Shown here: piece after piece, positions 1 through 11,350 of the stretch
Layout of the letters: every line of letters starts with the position of its first letter
Numbering within the stretch: position 1 is the first letter of the stretch
Assembly (NCBI RefSeq): GCF_963675165.1
Contig: NC_087389.1
Coordinates: forward strand, 5,306,120 to 5,370,119
Reading direction: 5' to 3'
Source of the DNA: Halichondria panicea
Taxonomy: Eukaryota > Porifera > Demospongiae > Suberitida > Halichondriidae
DNA: 64,000 nucleotides
The notes under the pieces: model-generated
Databases searched by the model: none
Told to the model about the DNA's origin: nothing
The model's input: only the letters and a program-made list of their open reading frames with translations
Made by a program: the position numbers and the translations under genes

Positions 1-2
1 CC

Positions 3-452
3 CAATCTATCCACGAAAGGATTCACTTCTCTTTAAACGAATTCGAATCAAAAATGAAAGACGGTTGCAAACCAACTGTCAAAATCGCTCATGGCTACAA
101 TAGAATTGATATTCCTACACTACCAACTGTCAAGCAACATGGAAAACAGTGGCTTGTTGCTTTCTCCCCAGTAGTGGCAGGTTGTCACCTGATAACTGTC
201 ACCATAGATACAGAAATCACAGGAAACGTAGTTCAAAATGAGAGGATCATGATCGAAAACAGAGAATCGATTCAGCCGGGTAACAAAGTAGAACGAGGTC
301 CTGATTGGAATGATATAGATCAGCGGCACTGTGTTGGTGAGGTTTTGAGTGTGAGCGAGGACGATTCGGTGAGAGTTCAGTGGAGAGATGGGACAGAAGG
401 AGAATACAAGTGGGGGCAGGATGACTTATACGAGGTGCAGCTAAAAATGTGA
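3..452 (+). CDS. C-terminal part of a filamin-like / MIB-HERC2 domain protein (5' partial)
   Basis: The reading frame is open from base 3 with no stop, so the gene starts left of the window; it ends at a TGA at 450-452. The first ~90 residues resemble the last strands of a filamin/Ig-like repeat (a W-L-V-A-F-S-P motif followed by alternating hydrophobic residues), as at the C-termini of the TRIM proteins nearby. The last ~55 residues match the MIB/HERC2 domain: a V-x-R-G-P-D-W core, then D-Q, G-x-V, a V-x-W-x-D-G-T strand and a final Y-x-V-x-L. That domain is known from the E3 ligases Mind bomb and HERC2, where it binds partner peptides. The gene is probably a TRIM-like or other ubiquitin-ligase protein (inference); its N-terminus is not visible. 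Confidence 0.7.
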   Translation, partial: QSIHERIHFSLNEFESKMKDGCKPTVKIAHGYNRIDIPTLPTVKQHGKQWLVAFSPVVAGCHLITVTIDTEITGNVVQNERIMIENRESIQPGNKVERGPDWNDIDQRHCVGEVLSVSEDDSVRVQWRDGTEGEYKWGQDDLYEVQLKM

Positions 453-1538
453 CTCGATCTATACAATTAGAAACAATAAAGTGCACGTAGTTAATACTCT
501 TTCAACTATAGTCTATAGTAATAATTACCTTGCGCACATGTAAAAGTTGAACACTTTAAAACTTGATTTTGAGCTCATAATTCTAAAACAACTTTCAAAT
601 TGTATGTCAAAAAAATCGATGTATATACGCAACATGCATAATTATAAAGAATGGGGGGAGGCCCTGCAACACAAGAGGGTTAGATATTCATAATTACCAC
701 AGGTATTCCAGGTATAGTGTAACTAATATCAGGCAGTATTAATTATAGTTTTAGCTGGCAGACAGCGTACAGGACGGGACATAAACACAATATGTACATG
801 TTACGATGTAGCACAACGGTGAATGTAATTTTATGTAGCCACAGGTACACTAAAAAAAACTTAACGTCCAAAGAATTCACATTATATACATGTACAACTG
901 AGTACAATCCCCATTTGTATACTCAAGCCATGTAACAGTATCATATCACAATTACACAAACAGCAAGCCACAAATACAAATTAGAACACACCACAGATAG
1001 AGCAATATGCACCTGCTATAGTCAGAATGCAACTGCACTGCCATGTTAAAATGATAACGTGCATGCACTGTACGTACAATTACCCAAGTTTGAACATTAT
1101 ACATATACCATGCATTAGTATACACGTTTACATTTACAATCCTGTTAACTATAATAAGCAACCTTAATATCAAGCCTATATATGAAAAGGTCAGTGGTGG
1201 TGTTGATGTGGTATGGTGGGGCTATGGGTCGAAGGCAACAGTGTTACCTTTTCTTAAGACTCATTTAGTAATGACCAATTCATAATATTTCTAAGATTGT
1301 ATAGTTCAGGGAATGAGCAAAGAAAACTTGATGCCATAATTTCACAGAATAGCAAGCCACTAATTATTGATAGAGTATACACCACAGATAAGATTCGGAC
1401 TATATTGCAGAATTCCTAGCAAATACTCCACAACAAAGGCAGGGACACCACCATTATTTTAGGCAGCCTATTTAATAGGCAACGCATAAGGTCAGTATCA
1501 GATTAGTTCAGCAGATCCAGAGATCTAGAGAATGAGCA
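453..1538. other. Intergenic, AT-rich, includes T1 promoter region
   Basis: No coding exon seen. The last ~190 bases (from about 1350) are shared with the upstream regions of other TRIM copies, including an ACCACAGATAAGATT block at 1381 and an ACAAAGGCAGGGACACC block near 1433. Confidence 0.5.
1381..1395 (+). promoter_or_regulatory. Conserved GATA-like upstream motif of TRIM copy T1
   Basis: ACCACAGATAAGATT lies ~150 bp upstream of the T1 start codon. Close matches occur at 3601 (T2), 27014 (T6) and, as ACAGATAAAGAT, at 32959 (T9), each 80-155 bp before the RING start codon. AGATAA is the core bound by GATA factors; function is inferred from position and conservation among paralogues only. 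Confidence 0.35.
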
Positions 1539-3159
1539 ATGGCGGAGAGTGCAGTGAAAGAAGAGCTGAAATGTTCCATTTGCTTGGATAATTTCAAGAA
1601 TCCCAAAGTGTTGCCGTGTTGTCACAGCTTCTGTCTCCATTGTCTGGAGGGAGCTCATGAGAGAACCAAGCACAAGAAAAACCTAACCTGTCCTCAGTGC
1701 AAGGCTAAACAGCAGGTGACAACTACACGCTATAATTATGTATACATGCATGCAAGACCTGTTTAAAGTGTGCAAACTATGCATGTACTGACATCACAGT
1801 ATACACACTTACTGTAAAGTTGGCTTATATTATAATTATATACAGGTTCCTATCAATGGTCCCTGTGGTTTCCCCGATGACTACACCCTTGCCAATGAAA
1901 AACAAGCTACTACAACCACACCAGTTTGTGAGCAATGTGACGATAGCAACAAACCAGTGGCGTACTGCCACACCTGCTCAGACTACCTGTGTGAAGAGTG
2001 CTTGAAAGATCACAAAAGAGTAAAAGCTCTTCGAGATCACAAGACAGTCAATATCACTCCTGGAAACGCTCTTGATATCGAGCCCCGGTCAAAGAAAAGC
2101 TATTCGTGTAGTATTCATCCCGAAAAACCACTAGAGCTTTACTGCAAGAGTTGTAAGAGCTTGGCCTGCCTCCTGTGCTTTGTGGGGCTACACAACGGCC
2201 ATGACATTGGAAGAATGAATGGTAAAGCAAGACAAGAAGTGGAAAAAACTATCAACAATCTTGTGAAAGAAACAGATTCCAAATTGACAGAATTCAAAGA
2301 CAATTTAAAATACGTCTCTGCCCTTGCAAAGGAAAAAACAGAAGTTTCAACTCCACTCAAAGTTGAAGTCGATAAGAAGGTTGACTTTCTCATCCAACAA
2401 CTTGAAGCAAGGCGTAAAGAACTACACAAGGAGATTGACGATGCTTGTACGGAAGTCCTCAAAGAGCTATGGGCGCAAAAAGAATACCATGAGACAGCCA
2501 TTACGAGCATGGAGGGTGCTTTGAGCTTTGCCAGAAGAGCTCTAGCCTGCAAGGAAGACACGGAACTACTGGCCCTCTGTGCACAAATCACCTCCAGACT
2601 GAAAGACCTGAGTCAGCTGAAATTTGACAGTCGAGCCATAGAGAAAATCGAAATAACAACCCTCGAATTCAAAGAAAGTAATGAACAAATGCCTGTATTT
2701 GCACAGCCTTTGGGGAAAGTTTCTAAAATGGGAAGGTCACCAGTCGGTGCTAAACTTGTTGGGAAATTACGATCAACAGCTGCTACGCCAACCATACAAG
2801 TCACCACCGATAAACAAGAAAATCGTGTCCTATGTCCTTTGGATGAAAACGCTTGCATTCAAGTTACAGCAAGAGTGAATATGAATGGAAACAATCCTGC
2901 TCTAAAAAACACAAAACTAACCATTTCAGTCGAATCAAATGTGGGTTTTGGTAATACTAGACGCCAACCAGCACTTTTATACGGTGCTGAACAATTGCAA
3001 ATAGATACTCAAGAGAATGCTCAACCCAATAGTTGGACAGTGATAGTCAAGCCTAAAAGTATCGGGGAATGCAGAGTAATATTTCGAGTACGTGGGAAAT
3101 ATGGAGACACACATCTGAATGGTAGTGCTGAACATATTGTTGAAGCATACAACATTTAA
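1539..3159 (+). CDS. TRIM protein T1: RING, B-box 1, B-box 2, coiled coil, filamin-like
   Basis: Two exons, 1539..1715 and 1846..3159, joined in phase 0 (CAG|gtgaca, tacag|GTT), giving 496 aa. RING C3HC4 ligands are C12, C15, C27, H29, C32, C35, C51 and C54. B-box 1 has C87, C90, C100, C103, C108, C111, H115 and H124; B-box 2 has C147, H150, C159, C162, C167, C170, H175 and H178. A charged coiled coil follows (~185-300), then a filamin/Ig-like region (~370-496). This RING-B1-B2-CC-filamin order is that of TRIM45-type proteins, so a cytoplasmic E3 ubiquitin ligase is expected. The C-terminus is of the PTIQVTTDKQE type shared with T12 and the relic at 35.1 kb. All zinc ligands are intact. The start is the ATG of MAESAV, shared by all plus-strand copies. 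Confidence 0.88.
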
Positions 3160-3717
3160 CTTTGTTGAACTCCTAAACGCATTTGACAGAGAGTATAATT
3201 GTGCAATTAACTCAGTTTATATCGTGCACGTAATTATTAAACTACGCAACAATTATTATGCAGCACATAAATTATAATCAAGCAAAGACTGTGTGATACA
3301 TTATACTCACATCTTTGCTAAACATTGACTTTACGGTGGTGCATGGCCATTCTTAATAATTTATTATAACGTGTACGTGTACGTGTACTATATGCAAAGT
3401 ATAAGGGAGGCCGGGGTGTGGCTATTTAGTGTCCATGTATGAATGCACAAGAAGTTTACCTTGTGATTATATAAACACGGTTATAACAATGAACTATTAC
3501 TTTCATATTGCTTGTATAAAGCACCAGTTCAGAGAAGGGAGAAATATTAATATTGTTTCACAAAGTAGCAATTAAGCCACATTGGTAGACATGCAACACA
3601 CCACAGATAAGATTGGTTAGACTAGGGTTATCTTATCCAGGATTCCACAAAAAACCTTACAAAGGGGGAAAAGCGGGTCAGAATCACATGATTTCAGCAG
3701 ATCTAGAGAAACAAGCA
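3160..3717. other. Intergenic spacer T1-T2
   Basis: No coding exon seen. The distal half carries the T2 upstream region: the GATA-like block at 3601-3613 and TCACATGATTTCA at 3684-3696, about 20 bp before the start codon. Confidence 0.45.
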
Positions 3718-5351
3718 ATGGCAGAGAGTGCAGTGAAAGAAAAGCTGAAATGTTCCATTTGCTTGGACAATTTCAAGAATCCCAAAGTGTTGCCATGTTG
3801 TCACAGCTTCTGTCTCCATTGTCTGGAGGAAGCTCACGAAAAAACCCAAGACAATAAAAACCTAACCTGCCCTGAATGCAAGGCTAATCATCAGGTAAAC
3901 TAAACTGTAGCATTTTTAAGAACTATCTGGTATCTGTTTACGTATAGCTACATGGCGTGTATACTAAAATTGGCTTCACAAAGCAGGTAGAAAACAAACA
4001 AACTATATACGTTATATGTACATGTATACAAAACCTGTTCAAAGTAAGCTATAGCTGGTTTATACATACATATAATTATGCATGATATTGTACTGACACA
4101 AAGTATATAAACACTAACATCAAAGTTGGCTTTATATTGCAGGTTTCTACCAATGGTCCCCGTGGTTTCCCTGACGACTACACACTAGCTAATCAAAAAC
4201 ACGCCCCAACAACCACACCAGTTTGTGAGCAATGCGGCGACAAGACCAAACCAGTGGAGTACAGTGACACCTGCTCAGAGTACCTATGTGAAGAGTGTTT
4301 GAGAGCCCCCAAAAAACATAAGGGTGATCAAAATCACGAGACAGTCATTAAAGACCAGTCAAAGAAGAGCTATTTGTGTAGTGTGCACCCCGAAGAACCA
4401 CTTAGGCTTTACTGCAAGAGTTGTAAGAGCTTGGCCTGCTTCCTGTGCTTTGTGGAGCTACACAACGGCCATGAAAATGAGATCATTGATAACAAAATAA
4501 AACAAGAAGTGGAACAAAGTATCAACAATCTGGTAAAAGTAACAGATTTGAAATTGAAGGAATTTGAAGAAAGCTTGAAATATGTTTCTGCCCTTGAAAC
4601 GGAAAAAGCAGAAGCTTCCATTACACTCAAAACTCAAGTCGATAAGGAAGTACATTTTCTCACCCAACAACTTGAAGCAAGGCGTAAAGAACTACACAAG
4701 GAGATTGACGATACTTGTACAAAGGACCTCAATAAATTGTGTGTACAGAAAGAATACCACGAGACAGCCATTACGAGCATGGAGGATGCTCTAAGCTTTG
4801 CTAGAAGAGCTCTAGCCTGCAAGGAAGACACGGAACTACTGGCTCTCTGCAAATTGAAAGAGCTGAGTCAGCTAAAATGGGATAGTCAAGAAACTGAGGA
4901 AATCGAAATTACAACCATCGAATTCAAATATCCTCAGGAGAGGGAAGCAGATACGGCAGTTGGGAAGATACAAACAGAAGTACATACGCCAGATATACAA
5001 ATTACCACAGAAGAGCTGCATAATCATGTTCAATTTTCTGATGGTTGTAGTATTACGTTTCAAGTAACGGCAGTAGTGAATTTTAAATGGAAATCGAAAA
5101 CCCCTAAACTAACCGCTTCAGCAACTTATAGATCCCAGCAGTACAAATTGTATGAAAATATAACTGAAGAAAATGCTACAGCAAACAGTTGGACAGTCAA
5201 GTTTACTCCTAAAGAACCAAGTATTTACACGATTACATTTCAAGTCAATGGGGACTATGGAGGCACATGCCTATACCAAAGTGCTGAATACCGAATCGAA
5301 GTATATAACACTATACAAAATCTGCCCAAGCATTTACGAGCACTAACTTAG
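3718..5351 (+). CDS. TRIM protein T2: RING, degenerate B-box 1, B-box 2, coiled coil, filamin-like
   Basis: Exons 3718..3894 and 4143..5351 (phase 0; CAG|gtaaac, gcag|GTT), 461 aa. The RING is intact. B-box 1 is damaged: the Cys that is third ligand elsewhere is Ser (Y-S-D-T-C instead of Y-C-H-T-C), and the His after the last Cys pair is Pro. B-box 2 ligands are intact. The coiled coil lacks the A-Q-V-T-S-R segment seen in other copies (in-frame deletion near 4848). The C-terminus is the [11 protein letters not shown] / NSWTVKFTP filamin-like type. An ATG at 3613 is in frame upstream and would add 35 residues; MAESAV is preferred because all paralogues share it. Intron retention would stop translation two codons after the RING exon. 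Confidence 0.83.
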
Positions 5352-5485
5352 TGTTGTAGAACTGCATCATGCAATGTCTGGTCATTATTATTAGCTATGT
5401 ATCAGATGCAAATAATTATTATAACTGCTTTTCTATACATAATTATTATTGTACACACATACACTGTTCATGTAACTCATTTTTG

Positions 5486-6251
5486 TACGGTGGCCCTGAG
5501 GTACACACCTACTCCATTTTTCATTTGCGGTTCATTTCGCAGTTCAACTGCCCTTCTGCAGTTCACTTTGCAGTTCACTTTGCAGTTCACTTTTGCAGTT
5601 TGCTTCTGCAGTTCAGTTTTTTAGTTCTCTTCTGCACTTCACTTTTGCAGTTCGCTTTTGCAGTTCACTTCTATATTATAGGGGTATTCAATGTCTGCAT
5701 AGTTATTACATCCTATTCTATTAACCTATACCGTTGAGTTGTTGTGTATAGATAAATGTGCCATGATAAACACAGATACAGACAGACAGACACAGCAGAG
5801 ATAGATAATTATTAGACAATAGCCTTGTAGATCTATAGCCTCGATCCCAACCCCTCTCATGTCTTTCTCAACTGAGAGCGGCCTGGAATCGAGGCTAGTC
5901 GCTTTAACTGAAGCAGCTATATCAATGATCCAGACGCCTTCAGAGCAGCCCTAGCTGATGTGAGATCTGATGCCAGCCAGACTAATTGGTGAGTATTAGT
6001 GATGTCAGTGATTGAGTAAAAAGCGAACTGCAAAAGCAAATTGCAAAAGCAAACTGCAAAAGTGAACTGCAAAAGCGAACTGCAAAAGTGAACTGCAGAA
6101 GAGAACTGAAAAACTGAACTGCAGAAGCAAACTGCAAAAGTGAACTGCAAAGTGAACTGCAGAAGCGTAGTTGAACTGCAGAAGGGCAGTTGAACTGCGA
6201 AATGAACCGCAAATGAAAAATGGAGTAGGTGTGTACCTCAGGGCCACCGTA
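5486..6251. mobile_element. Foldback element with long inverted repeats and 6-bp target duplication
   Basis: The left end (5486, TACGGTGGCCCTGAGG) is mirrored at the right end (CCTCAGGGCCACCGTA, to 6251). The arms, ~190 bp left and ~235 bp right, consist mostly of short repeats of CTGCAGTTCACTTTTG type. The flanks carry a direct TTTTTG at 5480-5485 and 6252-6257. The spacer contains a smaller hairpin (TAGCCTCGAT near 5838 against ATCGAGGCTA near 5889). There is no transposase ORF, so this looks like a non-autonomous foldback or MITE-like element. The ORFs across it are repeat translations. Confidence 0.8.
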
Positions 6252-6257
6252 TTTTTG

Positions 6258-7439
6258 TTTTCTTCTTCTTAGCACATGTATGCATGCCATCAAGTACAAG
6301 TATGTGTGTGTGTGTGTAGAATGTTACAGCTGCTCTTTTTTGGATTGCAATTAGTGGATTTACAAAACAATGCTTCGTTCTCGAGTTATATGGCTAGTTT
6401 GCTTACTTTGTTGCAGGCGGGAGGGGGTGAAATGATGGGGTGCTTGTAATGGCCGGTTTCTTGTATATGTATGTTACCAGCTGTCGGAGTAGTCTGTGCT
6501 AGTAGCTTGCTGCTATACATGTATACATGCACTAATTAAATGCCTATAGGGGGTTGAAAAACAGATGCCATGCATTGGCAGGGGCGAATCTAGAGAGTAG
6601 CAGAGAGTGCTCAATCACCCCCTTGACCTTTGAGAATTTAATCAGTTATCTGTATGTGTGTGTCTCACTCATTGACTGATTGAAGACTGAAGTCACTCCT
6701 AGACTTGGTACTAGCTGAGTACGAGTATAGCTGTAGACCTAAACATTTCATTTTAAAAATACGAAAAGGGTTGGACTAACTAATAGTGCAGATAACTGAC
6801 TAAAGATTCTGAAGAGACTGCAACAGCCTTCACTGTAAGTAAAAAATTAGCCATAACTGGAGAACAAAGCTTTAGTTGCATATATATCCACGAATCAAAA
6901 TCTAAGAGAATATGGCTAGAAGCCTACAGAAGCTGTTAGTTTATGTTGCATTGCAACCGTTGAGCAGACACAGTCAGCTTTACCATATCCCTTGCATGTG
7001 CGGCTACGCCTCACTACATGCATGCAGCTAGTTACTCACAATACAGCACTGCATGCACATGCAGTGTCACTCAAATACAGTTGTGCAACACTATATATAT
7101 ATATTAAGGATACGTGCCTCAGTAATAATATATAATTACTATAATATTATGGTTAAGCAACTCTATGGTATGACTGGAAAATGAGCCCCACCTATCCTCG
7201 GAATTCCCTTACATATAATAAACAACAAGCCTCAAGTTTGAGTTTCATGGTAAGCCCAGTAGTTAGACAAGCTAGAAAGTGAATGTGTCCATTGCTTAGC
7301 CAGTAGACATGCAGACACAATGAATGTGATATCCTTCACTGAACTAAGCCATAATTTTCTATCTTTTAGGTTGTTGCTGCTTTATCGTTAGAACGCCATC
7401 TGCTGTATTGCTGTAAAATATTGCCAATCAATATTCTAG
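6258..7439. other. Non-coding stretch with repeats before the NLR relic
   Basis: A (TG)n tract lies at 6301-6318. From about 6775 to 7135 there is a dispersed repeat that recurs in direct orientation at 10341-10586 and inverted near 11380-11600. No convincing exon was found; a possible acceptor (tttttag) occurs near 7370. Confidence 0.4.
6888..7135 (+). repeat. Direct repeat flanking the NLR relic, left copy
   Basis: Shares ordered blocks with 10341-10586: TCCACGAATCAAA, GCATTGCAACCGTTGAGCAG, GCGGCTACGCCTC, ACAGTTGTGCAACACTA and GCCTCAGTAATAATAT. Indels separate the blocks. Confidence 0.65.
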
Positions 7440-10002
7440 TATTTATAAAGAATCATTGCTAGAATTCGCCGAAAGTACAAAGGAAGACTCTTAAATCGTG
7501 AAGAGCAATGGCCACCAGTTAGAGGAGACAGGCTCATCAACTTACAGTTAGTGGAGGCTGACAAGAAAGAAGGATTTAGAGCCGGCTTGCCACAACATGG
7601 TGCACCTGATGATAATGTCAAGCGTACTCCAATTCTCCATGGCGACCTGTTCAAAATCGAAAAAAGCAAAAAACCAGCCAAGAAGCTCATTGTTGAAGGC
7701 AATGCTGGGATTGGTAAAACCACACTGTGTACCATGCTATGCTTGCTGAAGGGTGGGCAAAGGGCAAGATCCTAACACAATTTGACTGTGTTCTGTTGCT
7801 TCCACTGAGAGAACATGGAGTATCTTCAGCCGCAAGTCTTACTGAGCTGTTCAAACTTCTCCACTCCAGTGAGAGGATCCGCACATCTGTTATAGAAGAG
7901 TTGGAGGAGAGAGAGGGAGAAGGTGTCCTCATCATAGCTGATGGCTGGGATGAGCTTAGTTGCAGAAAATCGTTTGAAAATGTCCTTTCTTTACAAACTT
8001 TTCTTTGGTGATTTTCTTCCATTTGCTTCTATTCTTCTAACGTCCCGACCTTCTGCTTCAGCTCCTCTTCACAACCTTCCTTCTGTGAATCGCTTGGTTG
8101 AGGTAGTTGGTTTTAATGAGGAGAATATCAAGCAGTACATAGAATCAGAATTTGAGCAATTCCCAGAGAAAGCTTCTTCTCTTATCGAGCAACTTGAGAA
8201 CAACCCGGTCATTCAGAGTGTGTGTTCTGTACCCCTCAATTGCGCCATTGTTTGTAACTTGTGGCATAATTTAGACCAAGAGCTTCCTCGTATGCTAACT
8301 GAGCTGTACACTCAAATTGTTCTTAGTATTATCCTTCGCAATGTCAAAAAGAAGTTCCCTGATTGTCCAATTAGCCTCAATGGGTTTGATGAGATTCCAA
8401 ATGACCTGCAAGACGTATTTTGGTTGATTTGTAAGTTTGCCTACGAGTGCTTATTATTAGATCAGCTGGTTTTCTCAGAAGCTAAATTGTCCTCTCGGCT
8501 TACCCGAAGTTGGTGACAAGTTGCTGTGCTTTGGTCTGTTGCAGTCTGCACGATCACTTTTACCTGTTGGTCATGGCCTGTCTTTTCACTTTGCTCACCT
8601 GACCATCCAGGAGTTCTTGGCTGCCCTCCATCTTGCTACTCTGCCCAATGAGGAGAAACTGAAGGTGGTTAAGGCTCATTCTAAGAGTGGAAGTTTTGAC
8701 GTGGTGTGGAGATTTATGTTTGGTCTTGCTAGTAAGCACCATGGTAGTCGTAGCGATAAGGTGATCAGTTTAGATGATGGTTTGATGGATAAATGTCTTG
8801 TGGCTGAAAAGTTTTATCATGGTGTTTTGGCTTTATGTCATGCTGCTTTTGAAGCTTCAGACCCTAGCATCTCAATAGAAGGTATGGAAAATATCTATTA
8901 GACCGTAATTTCTACACTCCCTTTGACCGTGTAGCTAGCTTCTATGTTCTTCGTATGCTGAAATATGTGATGATTTGGTTATCAGAATGGGTGTTTGTGT
9001 AATAAATGATAAACTATTGAAGGAAATAACTGACATACTTTCTAATGCAAATGGTAAACTGCAAGTCGGCCAATTATATCTCCAACAGACTAATTTGACA
9101 AAGGTGTTGCTGAACTATTCAAGAGAGCCTCAGCTGCCTTTACAACTTTAGAACATCTCCTTCTGCATCACAACAACTTCACTGACATCATGTCATCATT
9201 CACGCAAACATCTTGTATGAGCCTCAGAAAACTGAACTTATCTCAAAATCCTTTTGAAGTTTCTGGTATACAGTCATTAGAGACAGCTGTACGGGCAGGA
9301 GTTCTTGTTAACATTAGGTCGCTGTTCTTGTCCAACATCGTCACTGATGATGCTGACGTCAATGGAGCTCTACTAACCACCCTCTTACAGTCCATTGCCT
9401 CTCACTGTGCTGAACTAAGACGCTTAGACCTTTCTCATAATAATCTTGGTTTACCTGGATTATGTTCAGTTGTTGAGAACATTCCGCTACGATTGGATGA
9501 CATTGAATTAAGAGCTACCCATCTCACCACTTCATTTCACTCACAGTCTCAATACACAGTCACCTGTGAGATGCTGAACATCAACGCAAACAGTTTAACG
9601 ATGATGGATCTGACTGGCTCTAATTTCAGTGGAGGTGCTGGAACTCTTTTACTGGCGAAGTTTCTTCAAGCATTTCAATCACTGAAACGTCTTTACTGTC
9701 TTGACTGTTCTCTCACCTCTGCCGACATCATAATGCTTATCCACCATCTCAAGTCTGCTAATGTGGTATGTATATATAAGACTTTAAATAGGTTGTATCT
9801 CAACAACAACTCCATTGATGATGAGGGAGTGATGGCTCTCACTGAGTGTCTACCAGAGCTGTTTCCTAGACTGAACAAGTTCGAGTTAAAATTCCAGGAT
9901 GGTGTTGTTCTCCGTGGTAATCCTGTGAGCAAGGAGTTGACACTCATGGAAACAGTAAATAATTGTTACAGTTTGTTGGTAAAATTGGTTATAATTATAT
10001 AG
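7440..10002 (+). pseudogene. NLR-like NACHT + LRR gene relic with several frameshifts
   Basis: Consecutive pieces in different frames together read as a NOD-like receptor. Seen in order: a P-loop G-N-A-G-I-G-K-T-T (~7700-7725); Walker B-like V-L-I-I-A-D-G-W-D-E-L (~7925-7957); sensor L-T-S-R-P-S-A (~8037-8057); V-P-L-N-C-A-I-V-C-N-L-W-H (~8230-8268); the F-A-H-L-T-I-Q-E-F-L-A-A-L motif typical of NACHT winged-helix regions (~8590-8630); then leucine-rich repeats (9190-10002, with L-R-R-L-D-L-S-H-N-N-L and L-N-R-L-Y-L-N-N-N-S-I). The frame breaks at ~7735 (an ATGCT tandem duplication), ~7970, ~8500 and ~8885, with a further stop near 9000. An N-terminal effector domain was not found. NLRs are cytosolic sensors; here the coding capacity is lost unless the breaks are sequence errors. 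Confidence 0.75.
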
Positions 10003-10340
10003 GGAGAGAAAAGGTCAATGGTTTCCGGCAAAGGTTTGGACTTTGTCACAACATCTATATGTATATGAAAGGTCGATGTTACACACATTTTTTTTTTACG
10101 ATCACCCCTATTTTCACCTAAAATGATTTTTCATTCACTGGTATATCAGCACAATTTCTTTCAATCTTGCATTACATTAAGTATACAACAACTCACCAAT
10201 AGGTATTCTACTCTCTAGACTGGATGCACTGTACATGTAAATGCACGCATGCACTAAAGGCCTATGGGTATACAGCTTTGCAGCTCTTTTCTGACTCTGT
10301 TATAGCTATAAAAGTGTGTGCAAAGAAAAGATTCTGCATA

Positions 10341-10586
10341 TCCACGAATCAAATCCAAGAGAACGTGGCTATATATAGTTTTCGTTGCATCGCAACCGTT
10401 GAGCAGTTACAGTTGGAATACACACATTCACACACACACATGCAGTCAGCTTTACTGTATCCCTAGTTCGGCTACGCCTCTATAGTGCAGTAAAGCACAT
10501 GCAGTGTTAACATAATTATATAACTATAGCTCATACAAATACAGTTGTGCAACACTAGGATACGTACCTCAGTAATAATATTATAG
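10341..10586 (+). repeat. Direct repeat flanking the NLR relic, right copy
   Basis: Right-hand counterpart of 6888-7135, in the same orientation and ending in the same GTGCAACACTA / CCTCAGTAATAATAT blocks. Confidence 0.65.
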
Positions 10587-10806
10587 CACGAGTAACCAAG
10601 CAGCAGTTGAAGGCAAATTCTTGTAAAGATAGCAAGGGGATGCATTGGCACCCATCCATGATCAAGTGGTGAATATATTTAAGGCATCTGTTCAGCCAAA
10701 TTCTAGAGAATTTGAGACAATTAGGCTGTATACATGCGTCTTCCAAGTCACCGCACATGCACTGCAAGATTATGCAAATGGCTAATTGCACGAGGCATAT
10801 TTGAAT

Positions 10807-10860
10807 CTTTTTGTTTCGAGCTTATTACATAGCTTTACTAGTTAAGCTCGAAACAAAAAG
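10807..10860. repeat. Perfect 18-bp inverted repeat with 18-nt loop
   Basis: CTTTTTGTTTCGAGCTTA at 10807-10824 is exactly reverse-complemented at 10843-10860. It could be a tiny foldback element or an RNA hairpin; no adjacent gene explains it. Confidence 0.6.
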
Positions 10861-10963
10861 TTCAACATATAGGGCTCTATAGGGGATAGCAACAAAGTTG
10901 CAGACTCCCTATTTATAATGCTACATACTATAAGTCTCCCCTGTCTAAAACTATACTATATAT

Positions 10964-11350
10964 GTTATAGTTATAACACGGGCACAGGGATGTATGGAAT
11001 ATATTGCACTGAAGCACGAGGGCGTAAGCCCCGAGGGCTGAGTGCAATATATTCCATGCATCCCGAGTGCACGTGTAATAACTAGTTTATATCCCGAGGG
11101 CATAGCAACATAACACTGTCTTAGTAACACAATATAAACTGCACAAAAAGATGACAAAGACAACTCTAGACACAGCTCCATCTCTTCTCTCTCTCTCTCC
11201 TAGACGCCAGTATATGCAGCGTATAAGATTGGCATGACAGACGAATGGCTTGACACAAAGTTGGAGTTCCAACGCTGAAACCACTGCAAAACAGCCCCAC
11301 CCCACTTCTGGTGCTGCAAAACAGCCCCACCCCTCTACTGCTGCAAAGAA
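10964..11350. repeat. Dispersed repeat R1, copy a (internal hairpin plus tandem units)
   Basis: Near-identical over ~380 bp to 53805-54195. The first ~130 bp fold on themselves (GGAATATATTGCACT near 10997 against AGTGCAATATATTCC near 11041, around a CGAGGGC core). The 3' part has about three tandem ~30-bp units beginning CTGCAAAACAGCCCCACC. No coding content. Confidence 0.7.

Noticed and set aside
2139..2591. Recurrent antisense ORF opposite the coiled coil in every TRIM copy (also at 4634, 23000, 25017, 28028, 48463, 62487 and others)
   Set aside because: It is the mirror of a highly conserved sense coding segment; the antisense openness follows from sense codon use and shows no start, splice or domain signals of its own.
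5369..6299. ORFs rich in Phe, Cys, Ser and Gln across 5.4-6.3 kb
   Set aside because: They are translations of the short CTGCAGTTCA units of the foldback element, appearing in several frames on both arms.
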